Shown: one piece after another, positions 59,203 to 64,000 of the stretch | How positions within the stretch are numbered: the stretch's first letter is position 1 | Layout of the letters: each line of letters begins with the position of its first letter | DNA from: VSJD01 sp964617825 | Lineage (GTDB): Bacteria > Verrucomicrobiota > Kiritimatiellia > JAAZAB01 | Direction of reading: 5' to 3' | Length of the DNA stretch: 64,000 nt | NCBI GenBank assembly: GCA_964617825.1 | Contig: CAZTWL010000003.1 | Coordinates: 62,001 to 126,000, forward strand | Made by a program: the position numbers and the translations under genes | The notes under the pieces: model-generated | What the model saw: only the letters and a program-made list of their open reading frames with translations | The model's database searches: none | Told to the model about the DNA's origin: nothing

Positions 59203-61572
59203 ATGGCGGAATCGAGTCAAGAAAGGCGCGCGGGAATCCGCGAACTGGCGGGGATTGGGGTTTTGACGCTGAGCGCGTTGATGATTTTGGCGCTGGTATC
59301 CTATGACTTGGGAGATATTGCCGTTCTCCAGGCGCCGCCCAACGATCCGCCGCTTAATTTTATCGGTCCGGTCGGGGCCTGGTTCGGCTTTGTGGTTATC
59401 ATGATGTTCGGCAACGGCGCCTGGCTGACGCCGCTGGGTTGTATCCTGATCGGACTGCTGCTCCTGTTCCGGCCGGACGAACGGATCGGGTGGCGCCTGC
59501 TGTGGGTTTTCATGTTTCTGCTGGCCCTGAGCGGTCTGCTGGCTTTGCACCCGTCAGGGTGGGGCCGGATGGATGCCCGGTTTAATATTACAGGTGTCAC
59601 CGGCGGCGTCGTCGGCTGGTTGATTGCCGACCGTTGGTTGGCCGGGTGGCTTGGTCAGGCCGGAGCCACGATTCTGTTGATTGGATTACTGGTGATCGGA
59701 TTGACGCTTTGCGTCGGCTTCCAGCGCATGACCGGGTTTGGCCGCATTCTGGCGGACCAGATCCGCGGGCTGCATGCAAGGATGATGGCTGGCATAAATG
59801 CCCGCCGCGACCGGCTCGAAATCATTGCCCGCGAGGAGCGTGACCTTGCCCGCCAGATTTCACTCAAGGAAAAGGCCATGCGCAAAGAACAACGGCAGGC
59901 CAGGGAATTGCCGGTTGATCAGGCGGTTCCCGCGGCCTCGCCGACGCCGCCTCCGGTAATTACCCCTCCGGAACCGGCGCCGCTGGAAGCAAAGAAACCG
60001 GCGCGGTCCGGCGCTCCCGAAAAAAGCGTCAGCCGGGAGGTCAACCTGCCCAAGCCCAACCTGCTGCAGAACGATCATTATGAATTGCCGCCGATCAGCC
60101 TTTTGCAGCCGATTCCTTTGTCCGGGGCGCGGGGCATTGAAAGCGATTTTCAGACAACCGCCAAGATTCTCAAGGAAACGCTGGCGGATTTTGGCGTCGA
60201 ATGCGAGGTGGTCAATTACGAGCAAGGTCCGGTCGTTACCCAATATGAATTAAAGCCGGCGGCCGGAGTGCGCGTGGAGCGCATCGCCCAGCTCAGCAAC
60301 AATCTGGCCTTAACCCTGAAAGCCACCAGCGTGCGGGTGCAGGCCCCGATTCCCGGTAAAGGCGTGGTCGGCATCGAAGTGCCGAATTCGAGCGCCACCA
60401 AGGTGTATTTGCGCGAAATCCTGGAGAGCAAGACGTGGAATACCATGCGCTGCGCCATCCCGCTGGTGATGGGCAAGGATGTGGCCGGCAACGACCTGGT
60501 GGCCGATCTGGCGTCCATGCCGCACCTGCTGATTGCCGGCGCCACGGGTTCCGGCAAGACGGTCTGCATGAATTCCATCCTGGCCGGCATCTTGATGTCG
60601 CGCACGCCTGACCAGCTCAAATTGATGCTGGTGGATCCGAAGCGCGTCGAATTCGCTCATTATGCCAGCCTGCCGCATCTGGTGGCGCCGGTCATTGTCG
60701 AGTCCAAGCGGGTGCCGCTCGGCCTGCACTGGGCGATCAATGAAATGGAAGCCCGTTACAAATTGTTTGCCAAGGTAGGTGTCCGCAATATTCAGGGATT
60801 CAACAGCCGGCCGGTAGAACAAAAATTGCCGGCGGCCGATCTTGTCGGCGAGGAGGATCCGGAAGACAGTGTGCCTGACCGAATTCCCTACATTGTGATC
60901 GTTATCGATGAACTCGCGGATCTGATGCTCGTGGCGCAGGCCGATGTGGAAAATGCCATTGCCCGCCTGGCCCAGATGTCGCGAGCCGTGGGCATCCACA
61001 TGATCCTGGCCACCCAGCGGCCGTCGGTCAACGTGATTACGGGCACGATCAAGGCCAATTTCCCGGCGCGCATCTCGTTCCAGGTAGCCCAGAAAGTCGA
61101 TAGCCGCACGATTCTGGACACGAGCGGGGCCGATAAACTGCTCGGACGCGGCGACATGCTCATCCTGCCGCCGGGTTCCAGCAAGCTAATCCGCGCGCAA
61201 GGCGCCATGACCACGGACGACGACATTAATGCCATCGTCGATTTCTGGCGCAAGCAGGGCGAGCCGCATTATGAAATGAAGCTAAAAGCCACGATCGAGA
61301 GTTCGTCCCCCGTGCCGGAAATCGAGGATGATGGCGTGGATGACGAGATGCTGCAGGCCGCCATTGCCATCATTCGTGAAACCCAGAGGGCGTCCGTTTC
61401 ACTCCTGCAGCGCCGGCTCAAGATCGGTTACAACCGTGCCGGCCGGCTCATGGATCAGCTTGAAGACAAAGGCATTGTCGGTCCGGTCCACGGGTCCGAC
61501 CCGCGCGAGATTTTGATTGACCTGGATGGCGAAATACCCGTCAATACACCCGAACAGGGAGGCGATGTATAA
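59203..61572 (+). CDS. ftsK: DNA translocase FtsK/SpoIIIE
   Basis: A 789-residue septal DNA pump. Four to five N-terminal membrane helices (about 13-175) are followed by a Pro/Ala/Glu-rich linker (about 200-300) that is short compared with E. coli FtsK. The RecA-like motor has Walker A GATGSGKTVCMN near residue 446 and Walker B YIVIVIDELADLM. The C-terminal gamma winged helix (about 708-785, VSLLQRRLKIGYNRAGRLM) recognises KOPS-like DNA. GGGAG precedes ATG 59203. It shares one base with the next gene (TAATG). The 198-bp gap before it is AT-rich near ACATTAATAATTG and probably holds its promoter. Confidence 0.96.
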   Translation: MAESSQERRAGIRELAGIGVLTLSALMILALVSYDLGDIAVLQAPPNDPPLNFIGPVGAWFGFVVIMMFGNGAWLTPLGCILIGLLLLFRPDERIGWRLLWVFMFLLALSGLLALHPSGWGRMDARFNITGVTGGVVGWLIADRWLAGWLGQAGATILLIGLLVIGLTLCVGFQRMTGFGRILADQIRGLHARMMAGINARRDRLEIIAREERDLARQISLKEKAMRKEQRQARELPVDQAVPAASPTPPPVITPPEPAPLEAKKPARSGAPEKSVSREVNLPKPNLLQNDHYELPPISLLQPIPLSGARGIESDFQTTAKILKETLADFGVECEVVNYEQGPVVTQYELKPAAGVRVERIAQLSNNLALTLKATSVRVQAPIPGKGVVGIEVPNSSATKVYLREILESKTWNTMRCAIPLVMGKDVAGNDLVADLASMPHLLIAGATGSGKTVCMNSILAGILMSRTPDQLKLMLVDPKRVEFAHYASLPHLVAPVIVESKRVPLGLHWAINEMEARYKLFAKVGVRNIQGFNSRPVEQKLPAADLVGEEDPEDSVPDRIPYIVIVIDELADLMLVAQADVENAIARLAQMSRAVGIHMILATQRPSVNVITGTIKANFPARISFQVAQKVDSRTILDTSGADKLLGRGDMLILPPGSSKLIRAQGAMTTDDDINAIVDFWRKQGEPHYEMKLKATIESSSPVPEIEDDGVDDEMLQAAIAIIRETQRASVSLLQRRLKIGYNRAGRLMDQLEDKGIVGPVHGSDPREILIDLDGEIPVNTPEQGGDV

Positions 61573-62279
61573 TGGAATCGATTGGCGCAATTTTGAAGGC
61601 TGCGCGCGAACGCCGCCAGATTTCCGTGGCCGACGTGGTTGCCGCGACCAAGATGACGAGTTTTTATGTGGCGGCGATAGAATCCAATAATTTTAAAGCG
61701 CTGGTGGCGCCGGTTTACGCGCGGGGATTCATCAAGCTTTATGCCGAGTGCGTCGGTCTGGATCCCACACCGCTGCTGAAACAGTTCGATGCCGACAGCC
61801 GTACGGTCGCGCTTCCGTTTCCGCCGTCGCCTAAAGTTGCGCCCAGGAAAACCTCAGTGGCTTACACGGAACGGGGTTTGAAGGCCGAGCCGGCCAAGGC
61901 CGTTCCCGGGGCGACGCTGGCGTCAGCGGCGCCCTTGCAGGTTGGCGCATATGCGACGATTCCCGCAAGACCGCCTTTCCGGTTGGCATCTCTGCTGATG
62001 GAACGCTGGGCGGTGGTGAGCCGGATGTTTAGTACCCGCGTTCAATGGCCCCCGCTTAAGGTGCCGGGCATGTTTTCCCGGCATTTTCCGTTGCCGGCAA
62101 TTGTCTGGCAGCGGATTGCCATTGGAGCCGGCGTTGTTTTGCTGATCTTCGCCGTGTGCATCGTCTGGGATTATTCGAATCGCGGGATGCCAATTCCGTC
62201 CGCGGCCTGCCGCTGGCTGGCGGATCCGCCAGCGCCCTACCTGGCTGTTGAGGCTCACACCCCGCCCCCCAGCCGCTAG
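61572..62279 (+). CDS. RodZ-like HTH membrane protein, short form
   Basis: A 235-residue protein with an N-terminal RodZ/HTH_25-type helix-turn-helix (about 3-68: IGAILKAARERRQIS, then PVYARGFIKLYAECVGLDP), a disordered Pro/Ala-rich middle and one membrane helix (about 178-197). Only about 38 residues lie outside the membrane, so the periplasmic DUF4115 domain of full RodZ is missing. RodZ links MreB to the cell-wall machinery through its HTH domain. The start ATG shares a base with the ftsK stop, and GGGAGG lies upstream, so the two genes are coupled. Division and shape proteins as partners are plausible; a purely regulatory role is also possible. Confidence 0.78.
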   Translation: MESIGAILKAARERRQISVADVVAATKMTSFYVAAIESNNFKALVAPVYARGFIKLYAECVGLDPTPLLKQFDADSRTVALPFPPSPKVAPRKTSVAYTERGLKAEPAKAVPGATLASAAPLQVGAYATIPARPPFRLASLLMERWAVVSRMFSTRVQWPPLKVPGMFSRHFPLPAIVWQRIAIGAGVVLLIFAVCIVWDYSNRGMPIPSAACRWLADPPAPYLAVEAHTPPPSR

Positions 62280-62351
62280 TTAGCTGCCGGACGCGATCCC
62301 GTCGGTGCTGGAGAGTGGATCGGCGCAGGTGTTGTGAACGCCAAGTTTGGG

Positions 62352-62864
62352 CTACCAGTCAATCCCTTTCCGGCATTTGACCCCGGCATTGAACGGATGT
62401 TTGCGTGCCTGGATAACCGAGACGAGGTCGGCCTGCTTGATCAGGCGCGGATGGGCGCCTCTCCCGGTAAATACCAGTTCGACCGGCGCCGGCTTGTCCT
62501 TGATGAGCTGCAGGAGATCTTCCACCGAAATCAGGCCGCAGGTCACCGCGCAATTTGCTTCGTCGGCAATGATCAGGTCGTAAGCCTGGCTGAGCATTGC
62601 CTTCCGCAATGCAGCCAGACCGCGTTGAGCCGCGCCGGTTTCGGCGGCAGTCGGACGGCATTTGATGAAACGGCCGCAGCCGAATTGGCGGACCGTGATT
62701 TCGGGAAAACGACGCAAGGCCTTGATTTCGCTGAAATTGCCCTTTTTCAGGAATTGGCCGAGATAGATTTTCAATCCGGCGCCGGCCGCCCGCAGAGCCA
62801 ATCCCAAGGCAGCCGTGGTTTTGCCTTTGCCGTTGCCGGTGTAGATATGGACGCAACCTTGCAT
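62352..62864 (-). CDS. cobO: Corrinoid (cob(I)alamin) adenosyltransferase, CobO/BtuR type
   Basis: A 170-residue enzyme that adds the adenosyl group to reduced corrinoids, giving coenzyme B12. The P-loop GNGKGKTT (residues 10-17), which binds ATP upside down in this family, is followed by LGLALRAAG, and LIIADEANCAVTCGLI holds the Walker B-like strand. It is about 25 residues shorter at the N-terminus than E. coli BtuR, which is common in CobO-type proteins. I chose ATG 62864 because the P-loop begins at the usual distance; no ribosome site is clear and an upstream start (62948) cannot be excluded. No other cobalamin gene lies in the window. It is convergent with the RodZ-like gene. Confidence 0.88.
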   Translation of the reverse strand: MQGCVHIYTGNGKGKTTAALGLALRAAGAGLKIYLGQFLKKGNFSEIKALRRFPEITVRQFGCGRFIKCRPTAAETGAAQRGLAALRKAMLSQAYDLIIADEANCAVTCGLISVEDLLQLIKDKPAPVELVFTGRGAHPRLIKQADLVSVIQARKHPFNAGVKCRKGIDW

Positions 62865-63062
62865 TGGATGTCGTGGAATATGGGACCAATAGCGGTCGTT
62901 TATACGGCTGAGAGAATCTTTCCGGCGTATGCGACCAGTTAATGCCATCGATAATAAAGCGCGGCCGTATATTTGTCCATCCCCGGCCGGCAACCGGATT
63001 ACAAGGCCTTAATCGGGTTGTTTCAGCTGAATTTGTTTTGCAAGGAGGAATATGCCGCAAAA

Positions 63063-64000
63063 TCAGACCGGCACAGGCGCGGGGCTTTCCGGGAATCGCT
63101 GGGCCAGCTCCATAACCTTTGCAAACGGCAGCATGCCGTCGGTTGTGCTGGGATGCGTCATGCAGGCGGCGGCCGCCGCGGCGCCAAATTGCATGGCCTT
63201 CATATAGTCCCAGTCCTCATGGATCCCATACAGCATGCCGGCGCAAAATGCGTCGCCCGCGCCGGCGGTGCCCTTGATGAATCCGGGCGGCAGACGCAAT
63301 GAGCCGCGCGAAAACCTGCGGCCTTCGCGCGTGCGCAGATAGGCGCCCTCCGGCATGTGGATCGCCACCACTTCCATCCGGCCCAAGGCGAAAAGCGCTT
63401 CCATGGATGCCGCGACCGCGGCGGCATCCAGCTGGCCCTGGGCATTGCGGACCTTGTGGCCGGTGGTGCGGCCTGCCTCGATCTCGTTCAAAATCAAGTA
63501 ATCGGTGTGGCGCAGGGAAGGCGGCACGATTTTGCCGAAACGGTCGCTGTCTTCGCTGACCACGTCCACGCTGGTCTTGATGCCCTCGGCCTGTACCATG
63601 TGCAGGAGCCGGGCCGCCACGGTGCCGTATTCCTCGTCCGCCTGATCGAGGCTGTCGAGCAGCAGAAGGTAGCCCAGGTGGAAAATGCGGCAGGTCAATT
63701 GCTTGAGCGGCACGTGTTCGATGCTGAACTTGGCATTGGCGCCGCGGCGATAATAGAAAGAGCGATCGATGGTGCCGGCCTCTGACATTACGTCGGTGTA
63801 GGCCGTGGATTCGTGCGCCACCGTGATCAGGCCGGTCATGTCGATGCCCAGGTCGCAGCAGGTGCGCCGGACAAATTCTCCCGGACTGTCCTCGCCAATC
63901 AGCCCGATGCCGTAAAGCGGAAAAGGCGTGCCGATCCTGGCCAGATCCACGAGCGTGTTGAAAGCCGCTCCGCCCGTACCCCGTGTTTCCGAAAGAATAT
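63063..64000 (-). CDS. PfkB-family carbohydrate kinase (5' end outside window)
   Basis: At least 312 residues of a ribokinase-fold kinase read from the right edge of the window; the true start lies beyond it. The frame stays open through the edge and reads GTGGAAFNTLVDLARIG, the N-terminal PfkB sugar-binding segment. IKGTAGAGDAFCAGM near the C-terminus holds the anion hole and catalytic Asp. An in-frame GTG at 63950 lies in mid-domain and is not the start. The substrate is unknown; it differs clearly from the PfkB protein at 34981. About 200 bp separate it from cobO on the same strand. Confidence 0.88.
   Translation of the reverse strand, partial: ILSETRGTGGAAFNTLVDLARIGTPFPLYGIGLIGEDSPGEFVRRTCCDLGIDMTGLITVAHESTAYTDVMSEAGTIDRSFYYRRGANAKFSIEHVPLKQLTCRIFHLGYLLLLDSLDQADEEYGTVAARLLHMVQAEGIKTSVDVVSEDSDRFGKIVPPSLRHTDYLILNEIEAGRTTGHKVRNAQGQLDAAAVAASMEALFALGRMEVVAIHMPEGAYLRTREGRRFSRGSLRLPPGFIKGTAGAGDAFCAGMLYGIHEDWDYMKAMQFGAAAAAACMTHPSTTDGMLPFAKVMELAQRFPESPAPVPV

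Noticed and set aside
1..64000. CRISPR arrays, defence systems, prophage, transposases
   Set aside because: No regularly spaced repeats, Cas, toxin-antitoxin, restriction, integrase or transposase genes were found on either strand.

Overview
The window is a GC-rich, gene-dense bacterial chromosome segment with 49 protein genes, two of them cut by the window edges. I see no tRNA, rRNA, CRISPR array, phage gene or insertion sequence. The cell is Gram-negative: it has an MCE/Mla-type lipid transporter, a lipoprotein and a pseudopilin. A type III glutamine synthetase, CdaA/CdaR c-di-AMP genes, many Gfo/Idh/MocA oxidoreductases, a xylose-isomerase-like TIM-barrel protein, a ThuA protein and GH2/GH42 glycosidases together suggest the PVC group (Lentisphaerota, Kiritimatiellota or Verrucomicrobiota). 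That placement is inference from gene content, not a computed result.

Bases 1-16305 hold a nitrogen and glutamine block on the plus strand: glnN (partial), gltB, gltD, gdhA, purF, pyrG, carB, carA. The first four make glutamine and glutamate; the last four include the glutamine amidotransferases that spend it on purines, CTP and carbamoyl phosphate. The carB-carA order is the reverse of the usual one.

Bases 16436-33819 are mixed. An EamA permease is followed by a membrane-anchored FHA protein and a GspJ-like pseudopilin. A six-gene minus-strand operon comes next: a TIM-barrel sugar isomerase/epimerase, MlaE, an ABC ATPase whose catalytic motifs are all degenerate, MlaD, a TPR lipoprotein and a Gfo/Idh/MocA oxidoreductase. 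A GH42 glycosidase diverges from it. Housekeeping genes follow: rmuC, mutL, an orphan gene, serS and tilS. The tilS gene carries an in-frame, palindrome-rich insertion.

Bases 34192-53781 are the most unusual part: 18 plus-strand genes for sugar or sugar-acid breakdown under a DeoR-type regulator. They look like two merged routes. One is an isomerase/kinase/aldolase route (IolB-like protein, FGGY kinase, fucose-isomerase-like protein, class II aldolase, PfkB kinase). The other is oxidative and Entner-Doudoroff-like (SDR dehydrogenase, SMP-30 lactonase, enolase-superfamily dehydratase, KDPG-type aldolase). A GlcD/GlcF-like redox pair, a Gfo/Idh/MocA dehydrogenase, ThuA, glucosamine-6-phosphate deaminase, a deacetylase and a GH2 glycosidase complete it. 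No transporter lies in the block and no enzyme in it shows a signal peptide, so it appears to act in the cytosol on imported saccharides. The substrate is not evident from sequence.

Bases 54113-62279 return to core functions: ftsH, folP, cdaA-cdaR (c-di-AMP synthesis), ftsK and a short RodZ-like HTH membrane protein. On the minus strand at the end are a corrinoid adenosyltransferase and a PfkB kinase that runs off the window.
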